A stretch of DNA of 64,000 bases. Origin: Flavobacterium panici (GTDB taxonomy: Bacteria; Bacteroidota; Bacteroidia; Flavobacteriales; Flavobacteriaceae). The notes under the pieces are model-generated. The model was given only the letters and a program-made list of their open reading frames with translations. It was not told the origin of the DNA and searched no databases. The stretch is from the NCBI RefSeq assembly GCF_903819335.1, contig NZ_CAIJDE010000064.1, forward strand, positions 100,475 to 164,474, read 5' to 3'. Both the position numbers and the translations under genes were made by a program. Each line of letters begins with the position of its first letter. Within the stretch, counting starts at the first letter, position 1. Positions 1 to 9,494 of this stretch are shown here, piece after piece.

Positions 1-2114
1 TATTCATCCACTTTTCCTGAATCAACATAAATTAATCTTGCTGTCGAAACGGCTTCAAGTGCTTCCGGCGTTTTTGGAAATTCAGCGGCTACTTTTTTGA
101 ATTTTGCCAGCGCTTGTTCATCACGATCTGAATTGTAATAAATCAAACCTTGTTTCAAAATAGATTTTGAAGTAAAAGATCCGTTTTTGTATTCAGAAAT
201 CAACTGATCGTATGTTTTAATTGCTAAATCATTCTTTTTATCCGCCACATACGTATTTCCTAATTCGAATAAAGCATCATCGCGATATTCTGATTTTTTG
301 TACATTTTTAGGAAGTTATTCAGCTCGTTGATTTTTTGATCATTTTTAGACATAAAACCATACGAAAGTGCTTTTTGAAACTGAGCATAATCGGCATCAA
401 CGCTTTTTGCATCCATTGCTTTTCCGTAAGCTTCATTTGCCTGAGCATATTTAGAATTTACAAAACGTGAATCTCCCAAACGTAAATACGAATCATTTAA
501 ACGTACTTTATCAGAAGGAGTATTATCGATCTGTGCCTGAAACGAGTTCGCCGCCTGATCGTATTCTTTCAGTTTAAAATACGTATAACCAATATTATAA
601 TTGATGTTTTTATATTCGTCTGTAGATTTTGCTGCGGCAAGTCCGGCAAATTGTTTGTATGTCAATAAAGCATTCTGAAAATCATCTGAAACATATTCTG
701 TTTCTGCTTTCCAGAAAGTAGCACGTGCTGTAAATTCAGGTGTTTTTTGCTCGCTGATCGCACTTTTAAACATTTTTCCGGCTTCTGTATAATTCGATTC
801 ATTATACAATTCAACTCCTCTGTAAAAAAGTACTTTTTGGTATGCCGCTTTGTTTTCAGCACTTCTGTTTTTTTCTAATAAAGCCAAAGCTTCTTTGTAG
901 TTTTTAGTCGAAATATAAGAGTCAACTAAAAGTTTTTCTATTTCTGCCCTGCTGGAATTGTTTGGATATTTTTTTAAGAAATCAAGTAAAATTCCCGGAA
1001 CGGTTTGATAAGCGTTTCCAATATCATAACTCACTTTTGCATAATTCAGCGCTGCATCTTCCTGAATCTGTGCATTGAAATCCATTTCTGAAGCATTCTT
1101 AAATGCATTCAAAGCTTCTTGTTTTTTACCTGTATTTAAATAACTTAGACCTAAATGGTAATAAGCATTTTGAGCTACGAAATCTTTTCCTTCAATAATT
1201 TTATTGAACTGAGAAATGGCTTTTTCGTAATTTTTCTGCTCGTAATACGCATAACCCAATTGGTAGAAATCAGTATTATTCCATTTTCCTTTTTTACCAG
1301 CGTATTGCTCTAAATACGGAATCGCTTTTTCATATTGTTTTAAGTTGAAATAACTTTCACCAATAATTTTATTCAATTCCGATTTTTCCATTTCATTTGA
1401 TTTCGCCATTGCTTTTTGGCCCAAATCAATTGCTTTTTGGAAATTTCCTAGTTTGAAATTCATATCGGCCTGATAATACGAAAGCTTTTCTTTGTATTTT
1501 TCTTCGCCCGAAACTTCATCAAAATATTTAGTTGCTTCTTTATAATCGTCGCCTTCATACGCCATAAATCCTAAATAATATTTGGCTTGAGAACCAAATT
1601 CTGGAGAGTTTACAACTTTATTAAAATAAGTTGTTGCTTCTTTTTTCTTTTTAGCAGTAAAATAGCTGTATCCTTTCTGGAAATTAAATTTATCCGATTC
1701 TGATTTGCTCATGTAACCTTCATCAACTTTGTCAAACCATTGCAAAGCTTTTGGATAATTTCCTTGTTCGAAGAAATATTGTGCCACTTCAATATATGCC
1801 TGATTTTGTTTGGTGCTTGTTGGATAATCTTCTACGAATTTTTCCATCAAAGCATCGGCATTAGGCTGATTGGTTCTAATGGCGCAATTGGCGATATAAT
1901 AAGCGCAGTCTGATTTTACCTCTTCTGTTTGTGCCGTATTATTTTTTACATACTCAAAAATATGTTGTGCCGAAGCGTATTGTTTGTCGTTATATAAAGC
2001 CTGTGCTTTGTCAAAATCCTTTAAATCGTAAGTATAAATAGCTGATTTTTGTGCCGAAACTAAGGTCGAAGTAAGGATAATTTGGAATAAAAAGAACCAG
2101 GAAAGTCTATGCAT
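1..2114 (-). CDS. Large TPR-repeat protein (C-terminus outside window)
   Basis: The frame opens at an ATG at 2114-2112 and stays open to the window edge, giving about 704 residues without a stop. The N-terminus (MHRLSWFLFF...VSAQK) is a Sec signal peptide. The rest is a run of degenerate 34-residue helix-turn-helix units with TPR-type spacing (for example the segments around AEYYLG/YYEQK and FDKAQALYNDKQYASA), typical of the very long periplasmic or outer-membrane-associated tetratricopeptide proteins of Bacteroidota. Such proteins act as protein-protein scaffolds; the partner is unknown. It is divergent from ftsE. The visible part ends at a stretch (EALEAVSTARLIYVDSG) also typical of the family, so most of the protein is present but the C-terminus is missing. 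Confidence 0.85.
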   Translation of the reverse strand, partial: MHRLSWFFLFQIILTSTLVSAQKSAIYTYDLKDFDKAQALYNDKQYASAQHIFEYVKNNTAQTEEVKSDCAYYIANCAIRTNQPNADALMEKFVEDYPTSTKQNQAYIEVAQYFFEQGNYPKALQWFDKVDEGYMSKSESDKFNFQKGYSYFTAKKKKEATTYFNKVVNSPEFGSQAKYYLGFMAYEGDDYKEATKYFDEVSGEEKYKEKLSYYQADMNFKLGNFQKAIDLGQKAMAKSNEMEKSELNKIIGESYFNLKQYEKAIPYLEQYAGKKGKWNNTDFYQLGYAYYEQKNYEKAISQFNKIIEGKDFVAQNAYYHLGLSYLNTGKKQEALNAFKNASEMDFNAQIQEDAALNYAKVSYDIGNAYQTVPGILLDFLKKYPNNSSRAEIEKLLVDSYISTKNYKEALALLEKNRSAENKAAYQKVLFYRGVELYNESNYTEAGKMFKSAISEQKTPEFTARATFWKAETEYVSDDFQNALLTYKQFAGLAAAKSTDEYKNINYNIGYTYFKLKEYDQAANSFQAQIDNTPSDKVRLNDSYLRLGDSRFVNSKYAQANEAYGKAMDAKSVDADYAQFQKALSYGFMSKNDQKINELNNFLKMYKKSEYRDDALFELGNTYVADKKNDLAIKTYDQLISEYKNGSFTSKSILKQGLIYYNSDRDEQALAKFKKVAAEFPKTPEALEAVSTARLIYVDSGKVDE

Positions 2115-2237
2115 TTTAGTTATATTTAGTATTCAAATTTATCATTTTATACCGTTTATAACGAAACGTTTCTTGAATTTATTATGAACAAACATGGAAT
2201 AACAAACATTTTAGAGACATTATAAAAAATTAAAATG

Positions 2238-2320
2238 AATCCTATAAGTTATATAAGTAATTATAAGCTAGTACCTTTTAGCACATTAACTAAAATGAAC
2301 TTATATAACTTATATGGTTT
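2238..2320. repeat. AT-rich TATAAGTTATATAAG repeat; 309-bp gap upstream of ftsE
   Basis: The 2115-2423 gap has no ORF. It holds two opposed copies of a TATAAGTTATATAAG-like motif (2243-2258 and, inverted, 2298-2315). The segment 2293-2320 recurs exactly as a 28-bp reverse complement at 40100-40127, so this is a dispersed element and not gene-specific. The remainder should contain the divergent promoters of ftsE and the TPR gene, but no clear TAnnTTTG box stands out. Confidence 0.6.
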
Positions 2321-2423
2321 AAATTTTCATTCCTTTTTCTACAAATTTTCTTAAGAAATGATTGAAATTTATTTTGAATACATACGTTAACTTATTACTT
2401 TTACCATTCAAATCAATTTTATT

Positions 2424-3107
2424 ATGTCAGAAACCGTACTATCTCTTAAAGAAGTCACTATATATCAAGAAGGAAGAAAAATTTTATCTCATATTAACTT
2501 AGATGTTCAGCATGGAGAGTTCATCTACATCATTGGGAAAACAGGTTCCGGAAAAAGCAGCTTTTTAAAAACTTTGTACGCAGATTTACCTTTGACAGAA
2601 GGTGAAGCTCATATTGTTGACTTTGATTTGGCAACTTTAAAAGAAAAAGATATTCCGTATTTAAGACGTAAAATCGGGATTGTTTTCCAAGATTTTAAAC
2701 TACTTCCAGACCGTTCTGTTCAGGACAACATGCTTTTTGTTCTTAAAGCAACTGGATGGACTGAAAAAGAAGCGATGGAATACAAAATCGACGAGGTTTT
2801 AGATAAAGTTGGAATGAAAGATTTCCTTAACAAAATGCCTCACCAGCTTTCTGGCGGTGAACAGCAGCGTGTTGCAATTGCAAGAGCTTTACTTAACGAT
2901 CCTGAATTTATCCTTGCCGATGAACCTACAGGAAACCTTGATCCGCAGACAAGTTCTGAGGTTTTAGAAGTATTAAAAAACATTAACGCACTGGGTAAAA
3001 CCGTTATCATGGCAACTCATGATTATGCTTTGTTGATGAAATTCCCTTCTAAAACATTAAAATGTGAAGACGAAAGAATCTTCGAAGTGGTTCAAAGAAG
3101 CGTATAA
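2424..3107 (+). CDS. ftsE: Cell-division ABC ATPase FtsE
   Basis: A 227-residue ABC ATPase. Walker A is GKTGSGKSS (residues 38-46), the signature is LSGGEQQR (142-149), Walker B is FILADEP followed by TGNLD, and the switch histidine lies in MATHD. Length and the FQDFKLLPDRSV segment match FtsE, which with the membrane protein FtsX activates cell-wall hydrolases at the division site. No ftsX lies next to it, and in Bacteroidota the pair is often separated. FtsE is close to LolD and other MacB-type ATPases, so the name rests on length, the single-gene context and the FQDFKLL motif. Confidence 0.85.
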   Translation: MSETVLSLKEVTIYQEGRKILSHINLDVQHGEFIYIIGKTGSGKSSFLKTLYADLPLTEGEAHIVDFDLATLKEKDIPYLRRKIGIVFQDFKLLPDRSVQDNMLFVLKATGWTEKEAMEYKIDEVLDKVGMKDFLNKMPHQLSGGEQQRVAIARALLNDPEFILADEPTGNLDPQTSSEVLEVLKNINALGKTVIMATHDYALLMKFPSKTLKCEDERIFEVVQRSV

Positions 3108-3110
3108 ATC

Positions 3111-3947
3111 TTAAACTTTTTTTAGAATTAAAATATCCTGATAATCAAACAAGTCATTAACCGCTCTGTTTGACCAGGTTCCGTATATCTTATTTTCTAA
3201 TTTTAATTGGCTTTTTTGAATCATCTCAAAAAGTAATTCTTCTTTAAAAGCAATGTTAGCAGAAGGAACTTTTTCATTCATTAATCTGTAATTTTCTTTT
3301 TGATAAGGAAAACAGAATCCTTTATTTTCATTTGAAATATAATCTTCATTTTGATCATCGTAAAGAAAGAAAGTTGAAAGACATTTTCCATCAGGCTTTA
3401 AAACTCTGTAAATTTCATTTAAATAGTTTTGAATTTCCTTTGGCTGCATATGAGTAAAAACCGAGAACAGAAAAACGGTATCAAATGAATTATCTTCATA
3501 AGGAAATTTAAAATTCTCTGCCTTTTGATTGGTTAGATTGTATAAGTCATTGTTTAAAGAAATGTGCTGAAAATTAAAATTAGAGAAATCTTTGCTGATG
3601 TTTTTTTGACACCAGTCAATTCCTTTTTTCACCACATCAAAACCTTCGTATTTTCCTTTTGTTGACAAATACTGCGTTAAGGGTACGGCAGCGCGGCCAA
3701 TTCCGCAGCCAACATCTAATACAGAATGATCAGGATGAAGCGATGAGTATTCTTTTAAAAGTTCTAAATGATGTTTTCCTTGTGACAAAAAATCACCGGA
3801 ACCAATAAAGATGTCTCCTTTTTTCGGCTCATATTTGTTTTTCTTTTTATTTAAAGAGTTCCAAAAATCAGCAGGGAAATAATAAATCTTACGAACAAGA
3901 AATCTTGACTTTGGAGAAATAGCATAATAAAGAGACCTTAAATTCAT
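3111..3947 (-). CDS. Class I SAM-dependent methyltransferase
   Basis: A 278-residue protein with a methyltransferase-11/25-type Rossmann core. Motif I is VLDVGCGIGRAAVPL (about 76-90), the acidic strand-2 end is FDVVKKG, and the DTVFLFSVFTHM segment (about 155-166) matches motif IV with LNEIYRVLKPDGKC as the post-motif. The residues before 60 are basic and form an N-terminal extension. It lies at the edge of the glycan locus and convergent to ftsE with only 3 bp between the stop codons, so it probably methylates a sugar or a small molecule. The substrate cannot be read from sequence. Confidence 0.8.
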   Translation of the reverse strand: MNLRSLYYAISPKSRFLVRKIYYFPADFWNSLNKKKNKYEPKKGDIFIGSGDFLSQGKHHLELLKEYSSLHPDHSVLDVGCGIGRAAVPLTQYLSTKGKYEGFDVVKKGIDWCQKNISKDFSNFNFQHISLNNDLYNLTNQKAENFKFPYEDNSFDTVFLFSVFTHMQPKEIQNYLNEIYRVLKPDGKCLSTFFLYDDQNEDYISNENKGFCFPYQKENYRLMNEKVPSANIAFKEELLFEMIQKSQLKLENKIYGTWSNRAVNDLFDYQDILILKKV

Positions 3948-4009
3948 TTTTGATTTATTATTTTAATAAAAAACATTTCCTTTACAAATATATTTTAAAA
4001 AAGAGAATA

Positions 4010-4897
4010 ATGCTTTCTATTTTAATTCCGGTTTATAATTACAATGTGTTTTCGCTTGTAGAAGAACTTGCTGAACAATGCCGTTTTATTGGAATTAATT
4101 TTGAAATTCTGTGTCAGGATGATGCTTCAAATTCTGTACTGAATAAAGAAAATGAGCGAATAAATGCTCTACAGCATTGTTCTTTTGTTTCTTTAGAAAA
4201 AAACATTGGATTAAGTTCTAACAGAAATCTTTTGGCATCAAAAGCACAATATCAAAATCTTCTTTTTATTGATGGCGATTCTATCGTAATCAACCCCAAT
4301 TACATAGAAAACTATTTAGATAATATACCCGATTTTGATATTGTATACGGCGGCCGAATTCATCCTGAAAACATTTATTCTGAAAAACAAAAATTACGCT
4401 GGAAATACGGACGTTTAATTGAAGACAAAACCGTTTCTCAAAGAAATACTGCTTTGTATAAAACCCTCATGTTCAATAATACATTAATTAAAAAAGATTG
4501 TTTTATAAAGATAAAATTTGATTCTACTTTAATTAAATACGGACATGAAGATACACTTTTTGCTTATCAGGTAAGTCAGTCTCATTTTAAGGTAAAACAT
4601 ATCGAAAATGCGATTCAACATGGCGATATTGACGAGAATCTTATTTATATATCTAAAGTAAAAAACAGTTTAGAAAACCTGCTTATTCTTGATCGCAAAA
4701 AACAAATTGATTCTGATTTTTTAAAAATACTCAAGGCATATCATTTGTTGAAACGTTTTAAACTACGTTATACGGCAGGGTTATTTTTCACAACATTTAA
4801 TACACTAATTTTAAAACAGCTAAACTCTAAAAGCCCTTCTTTAACGTTGCTTAATATTTACAAATTAACGTATTTGTGCAGTATAAAAACAAATTAG
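4010..4897 (+). CDS. Family 2 glycosyltransferase
   Basis: GT-A fold glycosyltransferase of about 295 residues. The frame is open from 3950, but the conserved start MLSILIPVYNYN begins at the ATG at 4010, and the 20 preceding residues lack family similarity, so 4010 is preferred. The nucleotide-sugar site is ILCQDDAS, and the DxD-like motif is LLFIDGDSIVI. The C-terminal part KYGHEDTLFAYQ resembles the acceptor-side [E/D]D motif. It starts 62 bp from the divergent methyltransferase and overlaps the convergent GT4 gene by 4 bp. It adds one sugar to the surface glycan; donor and linkage are unknown. Confidence 0.85.
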   Translation: MLSILIPVYNYNVFSLVEELAEQCRFIGINFEILCQDDASNSVLNKENERINALQHCSFVSLEKNIGLSSNRNLLASKAQYQNLLFIDGDSIVINPNYIENYLDNIPDFDIVYGGRIHPENIYSEKQKLRWKYGRLIEDKTVSQRNTALYKTLMFNNTLIKKDCFIKIKFDSTLIKYGHEDTLFAYQVSQSHFKVKHIENAIQHGDIDENLIYISKVKNSLENLLILDRKKQIDSDFLKILKAYHLLKRFKLRYTAGLFFTTFNTLILKQLNSKSPSLTLLNIYKLTYLCSIKTN

Positions 4898-5967
4898 AAA
4901 TTCTCTAATAAAGTTTTCCATTGTTTCATGACAAGATCAAGCTGATATTCTTTCATTTTTTCTTTTGATGCTGCGCCAAATTTCATTCTCAATTCTTCAT
5001 TTTCCATTAAAACAGAAAGTTTTTCTACAAATAAATCTACATTCCCATCCGGGATTAAAAAGCCATTTTCATTATCTGCAATAATCGATCTCGGCCCCGA
5101 AGGACAATCATAAGAAACACTTGGTAAACCTAAAGACATTGCTTCTATCAAAACCATCGGAAATGCTTCAAATCGCGAAGTCATAACTAAAATAGAAGAT
5201 TCAAGATATTTCTCTTTAATGTTTTTTACAAAACTAAAAATATTCATTGTGGAAGTTAATCCTAAATCAATGACAATGTTGTTTAAAGAATCAACTTCAT
5301 CGGTATAAATATCTAAAGTCCAGTCTGGAAATTTTTGGCTTACTTTTTTCCAGATTAACAGTAATCTGTCTAAACCTTTTTCATACGAATTTCTTGCTAC
5401 GGCAATAACTCGTTTGTTTTTTAAAGCTGCGAAATTTTCAGTTTTAATCCAGGAAGGATTTGGAATTATAACGGCGTTATTAATATGCCAGTGTTTTAGA
5501 TTTTCGCGAGATAAAGCAACTACTATAGTATATTTTTTGGCACCAAAATCTTTGAATCGATATTTTAATTTTGAAAAGATATTTGTTTTGATTGATTGCT
5601 CTTCAATAAATTTAGAAGAATGAATCTCTAAAACAATTGGAATTTTCGTTTTAACAATCAGTGGTAAAATAAAAGCTTTCAAACCATTATCGGCAACAAG
5701 AATTACATCTGGTTTTATTGCTGTAATTTTTTGATTTAACTGCTTTTTATACGAGTTTAGAAAATGAAAAACATTTCCCTCCAAAATCATATTATGAAAG
5801 AAAATTTTAGAATTGAAATCGTAAAAAGGTGAATTTTCGTCTTCGTTTTGTGACAGAATATGAACTTCGTAACCAAAGTGTTCAATAAAATAATTGGCTT
5901 TAATGGACAAAACTCTGGCAACTCCTCCCGCATTTTTTATGTTGGGAACAATGTAAAGCAGTTTCAT
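4894..5967 (-). CDS. Family 4 glycosyltransferase (GT-B)
   Basis: 357 residues of GT-B fold. The N-terminus reads LYIVPNIKNAGGVARV with the glycine-rich acceptor loop. The donor-binding C-domain starts near RVIAVARNSYEKGLDRLL and carries the retaining EX7E motif in SRFEAFPMVLIEAMSLGLP, followed by YDCPSGPRSII, a signature of the GT4 subgroup that makes GalNAc/GlcNAc-type linkages. Its start overlaps the stop of the upstream cupin gene by 4 bp (ATGA), so the two are translationally coupled in the leftward operon 7470-4894. Confidence 0.88.
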   Translation of the reverse strand: MKLLYIVPNIKNAGGVARVLSIKANYFIEHFGYEVHILSQNEDENSPFYDFNSKIFFHNMILEGNVFHFLNSYKKQLNQKITAIKPDVILVADNGLKAFILPLIVKTKIPIVLEIHSSKFIEEQSIKTNIFSKLKYRFKDFGAKKYTIVVALSRENLKHWHINNAVIIPNPSWIKTENFAALKNKRVIAVARNSYEKGLDRLLLIWKKVSQKFPDWTLDIYTDEVDSLNNIVIDLGLTSTMNIFSFVKNIKEKYLESSILVMTSRFEAFPMVLIEAMSLGLPSVSYDCPSGPRSIIADNENGFLIPDGNVDLFVEKLSVLMENEELRMKFGAASKEKMKEYQLDLVMKQWKTLLENF

Positions 5968-6386
5968 TTTTTAGAATTCAAGAAAGTTTCATAATCCCGA
6001 ATATAATCCGTCTCTTCAAAAACATCTGAAGCCAAAACCAGGCAAACTGCGCCCGAAGAAAAGTTTTCTAACTCTCTCCAAATTCCTTTCGGGAGATACA
6101 ATCCAACATTGGGTTTGTTGAGTAAATAGCTTTTTTTGTCTTTTCCGTCATTTACCGTTACTTCAAAACTTCCGCTTAAAGCAATCAAAACTTCATGCTG
6201 TTCAATATGCGAATGTCCGCCGCGAAAAGCACTGCTTGGAACATCAAAAAGATAATAAACACGTTTGAATTCAAAAGGAAGAACTCCGCTTTGAATGAAT
6301 GCTAAATTTCCGCTCAAGTCTTCAACAACCGGAATTTTAAGTAATGAAATATCTTGAATTGTTGTCATATTTTTAGTGTTCCTCAA
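5964..6386 (-). CDS. FdtA-type dTDP-4-oxo-6-deoxyhexose 3,4-ketoisomerase (WxcM-like cupin)
   Basis: A 140-residue cupin. RGGHSHIEQHEVLIALSGSF is the conserved cupin motif 1 of the WxcM/FdtA family (catalytic His pair in GGHSH), and KGIWRELENFSSGAVCLVLASDVF is motif 2. FdtA-type enzymes move the keto group from C4 to C3 of dTDP-6-deoxyhexose, the step before amination by an FdtB aminotransferase. Such an aminotransferase is encoded at 10994-12133, which supports the call. It overlaps the upstream GT gene by 14 bp and the downstream GT by 4 bp. Whether the product is the gluco or galacto isomer cannot be told from sequence. Confidence 0.85.
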   Translation of the reverse strand: MRNTKNMTTIQDISLLKIPVVEDLSGNLAFIQSGVLPFEFKRVYYLFDVPSSAFRGGHSHIEQHEVLIALSGSFEVTVNDGKDKKSYLLNKPNVGLYLPKGIWRELENFSSGAVCLVLASDVFEETDYIRDYETFLNSKK

Positions 6387-7470
6387 GCAAATTTAACCAT
6401 TGCTGACCAATTTTTTCTAATAAAAAAGGTTCAATACTTTTTAATGCATTTTTTTTACAATGCTGATATAAACTTTCATCAACCGTAAATAAATTCATTG
6501 CTTCCGTTAGTTTGTCCCAATTTTGATTCTCGACTAAAATACCATTTTCAAAAGAAGTAATCATATCTCTTGGCCCGAAATCACAATCAAAAGAGACAAC
6601 TGGAGTTTCGCAGGCTAAGGCTTCTAAAATCACATTTGGAAAACCTTCATTTTTACTGCATAAAACTAAAAATTTAGCTTTTTGTACATATTTAAACGGA
6701 TTATTTTGATACCTTAAAAGATGAACATATTGGGAAACATTATTTGCTCCAATAGCTTTTTTTAGTTTTGTTTCGTCGCCATTTCCAATAATTACCAAAT
6801 GAATCTGTTTTTGAGGCAGATTAGATTTGCTGTAACTTAAAATCAGTTTATCAAATTGTTTAATCTCGTTTTCATATTGGCCAATTGCGATTATTAAATC
6901 AAATTCCAGATGAATTTTTTCATCTTGCTTTTCCTTAATTTCTTCAAGATTTACCGGATTATGAATTGTAATTACATTTTGCAGTTTATGTGTACTTTCA
7001 ATCAGCGTTTTCATTTCGTCTGTAATCGCCACATTCGCATAACAATGATTGTACATCAATCGTGTCAGCCATGAATTTTTTGGCATATAATGATCGATTA
7101 AAAAGCTGTGAACCGTAAAAATAGTTTTGGTATTGTATATAAATCGGGCTAAAATAAGTTCCTGTAATATTTTGGTGCGAAAGCGGAAATCTATAATAAA
7201 ATCAAACTGATTTTGGTTTAAATAATCACTTAAAACCTTTAACCTTTTGACTTTATTAAAAAATCCGTTGCTTTTATTTTTAAGCAATCCTAAGTTTACC
7301 AATTTTCCGGAATAGGGAAAACTCACTTCATCTATAACAATAAGTATATCAACTTCAAATCCCTGCTTTTCAAAAAAAACAGACAAATTTGCCATTACTT
7401 TATCGCTTCCGCCTCCGCTTAAACGATAACCAATAAGAGCAATTTTCTTTTTTTTGTGAGATGATATCAT
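6373..7470 (-). CDS. Family 4 glycosyltransferase (GT-B)
   Basis: 365 residues. The N-terminal acceptor domain begins KKKIALIGYRLSGGGSDKVMANL with the GGGS loop; the donor domain carries IIGNGDETKLK and the EX7E motif SKNEGFPNVILEALACETPVVSFDCDFGPRDMI. The GPRDMI end is shared with the GT at 4894-5967, so the two are paralogues of the same GT4 subgroup. It is the first gene of a leftward three-gene operon (GT, FdtA-like, GT). Confidence 0.87.
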   Translation of the reverse strand: MISSHKKKKIALIGYRLSGGGSDKVMANLSVFFEKQGFEVDILIVIDEVSFPYSGKLVNLGLLKNKSNGFFNKVKRLKVLSDYLNQNQFDFIIDFRFRTKILQELILARFIYNTKTIFTVHSFLIDHYMPKNSWLTRLMYNHCYANVAITDEMKTLIESTHKLQNVITIHNPVNLEEIKEKQDEKIHLEFDLIIAIGQYENEIKQFDKLILSYSKSNLPQKQIHLVIIGNGDETKLKKAIGANNVSQYVHLLRYQNNPFKYVQKAKFLVLCSKNEGFPNVILEALACETPVVSFDCDFGPRDMITSFENGILVENQNWDKLTEAMNLFTVDESLYQHCKKNALKSIEPFLLEKIGQQWLNLLEEH

Positions 7471-7497
7471 TCTTGATTTCTTATTTTCGTATAAGTA

Positions 7498-7660
7498 ATA
7501 TTTTTTTTAACACATAGAAACATAAAAAGTGAGTCCAATGTTTGCGGGATATTTTTTTAAGTCTTTTTTTCTTCAGCAACGAAAAATTGCTCGCAAAGAC
7601 GCAAAGGCGCTAAGTTTTATAAAAAACAAAACTTAAAAATAAAAATCTTTGCGAGATTAA
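7498..7660. repeat. Composite intergenic repeats (CACATAGAAACATA; CGCAAAGACGCAAAGGCGC)
   Basis: Between divergent glycosyltransferase genes the sequence holds a CACATAGAAACATA motif near 7511, a GCTCGCAAAGACGCAAAGGCGCTAAG motif near 7589 and a CTTTGCGAGA motif near 7648 that pairs with it. The same words recur at 26196-26343 and at 55861-56140. No ORF is present. Confidence 0.55.
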
Positions 7661-7686
7661 AAAAAATTAAATCCTCTAAAAACAAT

Positions 7687-8589
7687 ATGTACAATAATCC
7701 ATTAGTAACTATTATATGCCTGTGCTATAACCATGAAAAATTTGTTTTGCAGAGTTTATTATCTGCTCTAAATCAGGATTATGCTTTTATTGAATTGATA
7801 ATTGTTGATGATTTTAGTACTGATAATTCACGAGAAGTTATAAAAAACTGGATTGCAGCTTATCCTGAAATTCAATTTATTGAAAATGAAACTAATTTAG
7901 GAAGCACAAAATCCTTTAATAAAGCCCTAAAACTTGCTAAAGGCGAATATATTATTGATTTAGCGTGTGATGATATTTTATTGCCAAATTGTGTTTCGTT
8001 ACAATTAAAAACTTTCGAAAAAAACAGGTTTGAAAATCTTGGGGTTGTTTACGGAAATGCTGAACTAATCAATGAAAAAGGCGATTCTTATTTTTATTTT
8101 TTCCCAGTTGATGAATCCAAAAAAACAATCGAAAAAAGAGAAACCGGAGATATTTATTTGAGTGTAATTTCGGGAGGAAATAGTATTTGCTCTGTTTCAT
8201 CAATGGTTAAAAAATCGGTTTTTGATGATTTACAGGGTTATGATGAAAATCTGGCTTATGAAGATTTAGATTTATGGATTCGGGCATCACGTAAATATGA
8301 TTTTGATTATATCGATGAAATTTTAATTAAAAAACGAATTACGACCACATCTTTAGGAACTCATTTTCATATCAAAAACGATTCAAGGTCCCGAAAAATC
8401 AATTATTCAACTTATTTGATTATCAAGAAAGCGATTCAATTAAACAGAACAAAACAAGAGCATAAAGCTATTTTAAAACGAATCCATTTTGAGATGTTTT
8501 TAAACTTTAAAACATCTAATTATAAGCTGCTGTCAAAATATATTCTTCTTGAAATAAAGCAGCGGTTTCGTATACTATTTAAAGGATAA
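7687..8589 (+). CDS. Family 2 glycosyltransferase
   Basis: 300 residues. VTIICLCYNHEKFV is the GT-A N-terminal strand, followed by IIVDDFSTDNSREVI and the DxD-equivalent LACDDILLPNC. The acceptor-side motif is YEDLDLWIRASRKYDFDYI, giving the ED of the WcaA-type family. It is monocistronic, with repeat-rich gaps on both sides, and is the only rightward gene between two leftward glycan operons. The missing operon linkage and flanking repeats suggest the cluster has been rearranged here. Confidence 0.86.
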   Translation: MYNNPLVTIICLCYNHEKFVLQSLLSALNQDYAFIELIIVDDFSTDNSREVIKNWIAAYPEIQFIENETNLGSTKSFNKALKLAKGEYIIDLACDDILLPNCVSLQLKTFEKNRFENLGVVYGNAELINEKGDSYFYFFPVDESKKTIEKRETGDIYLSVISGGNSICSVSSMVKKSVFDDLQGYDENLAYEDLDLWIRASRKYDFDYIDEILIKKRITTTSLGTHFHIKNDSRSRKINYSTYLIIKKAIQLNRTKQEHKAILKRIHFEMFLNFKTSNYKLLSKYILLEIKQRFRILFKG

Positions 8590-8607
8590 AACGATGTCTA
8601 AAATAGA

Positions 8608-8732
8608 ACGCGGATTGACACGGATTCGCTAAAGCGAAGACGCGGATTGACACGGATTTTATTTTTTAAACAGATAATAAAAAAATCGCTTTTAATCCGC
8701 GTCTTTACGAAGTAAATCCGTTTCATCCGCGT
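8608..8732. repeat. ACGCGGATTGACACGGATT inverted repeat
   Basis: ACGCGGATTGACACGGATTC is present twice in direct orientation (8608 and 8640) and faces an inverted arm AATCCGCGTCTTTACGAAGTAAATCCG at 8694-8720, ending in TCATCCGCGT. Related arms occur at 61883-61963 and weaker ones at 57655-57745. It sits between convergent genes and could act as a bidirectional terminator, but there is no tidy U-run. Confidence 0.6.
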
Positions 8733-8747
8733 ATAAAAAAGCATTTT

Positions 8748-9494
8748 TTAAATCGTCAAAAATTTATCTAATTCATCCTTTTCCCCTTCCCAATCTCTTG
8801 AAATGTTTTCACGAATCAGCTTTGCCGGAATTCCGCCAATTAAAATATTATTCCCCCATGAAATGTAATCTTTATTGCAAAAGGAATTGGTTGCAATAGT
8901 ACAAAAATCTGGAGTTTTTGTATTTTTCATTATCGAAATTCGACTGCCGCTAAAATTATAATTCCCAATAAAAACAGGTCCCGTTTTTTTTCGTTTTTCT
9001 CCAGTATTTGTATCAATCATATCATGAAAGTTAGTATCTATGATTTGACTATCGGCGCCTAACTGCACATAATTTCCCAAGACAATTTTTTCAATGCAGA
9101 TTAATTTAGCGTTTGAAGCCATTGCAGCCATATTTCCAAATTCACAATATCCGTTTTCTCCAATAAATACAAAATAATCTTTTCCAAATTGTGCATGGCC
9201 TTTAAAAACCATTTTTCCGGTAATATTTATTTCTGCTATGCCTTTGTGGCGCGTATTTATCTCATACGGCTGGCCAAAACCAATCATTCCTTTTTTGATT
9301 TTCCCTTCTATTATTATTTCACCTCGTATCGATGTAAACGTTACTTTATTATAAAAGAAAACCGGGAGCTTTTTAGCTATTTCAAAGGGAAATTTTTTAA
9401 AATTAAAGTATAGTGTTTTGGTCCAGTTTACCGAATAGTAAAACTTTAATTTATGATAAAAACTTCGGAGTTTTCTATAACTGCTTCGGATCAT
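8748..9494 (-). CDS. Left-handed beta-helix (hexapeptide) acyltransferase
   Basis: 248 residues with hexapeptide-like repeats (IxG/[LIV]GxxxxI) in the middle and C-terminal half: FIGENGYCEFGNMAAMASNAKLICIEKIVLGNYVQL is the coil region (about 115-165), then IIDTNFHDM with the active-site-type histidine, and VFIGNYNFSGSRISIM. This matches transferases of the colanic-acid/maltose O-acetyltransferase group. It overlaps the upstream flippase gene by 4 bp, so it is the last gene of the leftward operon 13080-8748 and likely acetylates (or otherwise acylates) a sugar of the glycan. It could also act as the N-acyltransferase of the 3-amino sugar. Confidence 0.75.
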   Translation of the reverse strand: MIRSSYRKLRSFYHKLKFYYSVNWTKTLYFNFKKFPFEIAKKLPVFFYNKVTFTSIRGEIIIEGKIKKGMIGFGQPYEINTRHKGIAEINITGKMVFKGHAQFGKDYFVFIGENGYCEFGNMAAMASNAKLICIEKIVLGNYVQLGADSQIIDTNFHDMIDTNTGEKRKKTGPVFIGNYNFSGSRISIMKNTKTPDFCTIATNSFCNKDYISWGNNILIGGIPAKLIRENISRDWEGEKDELDKFLTI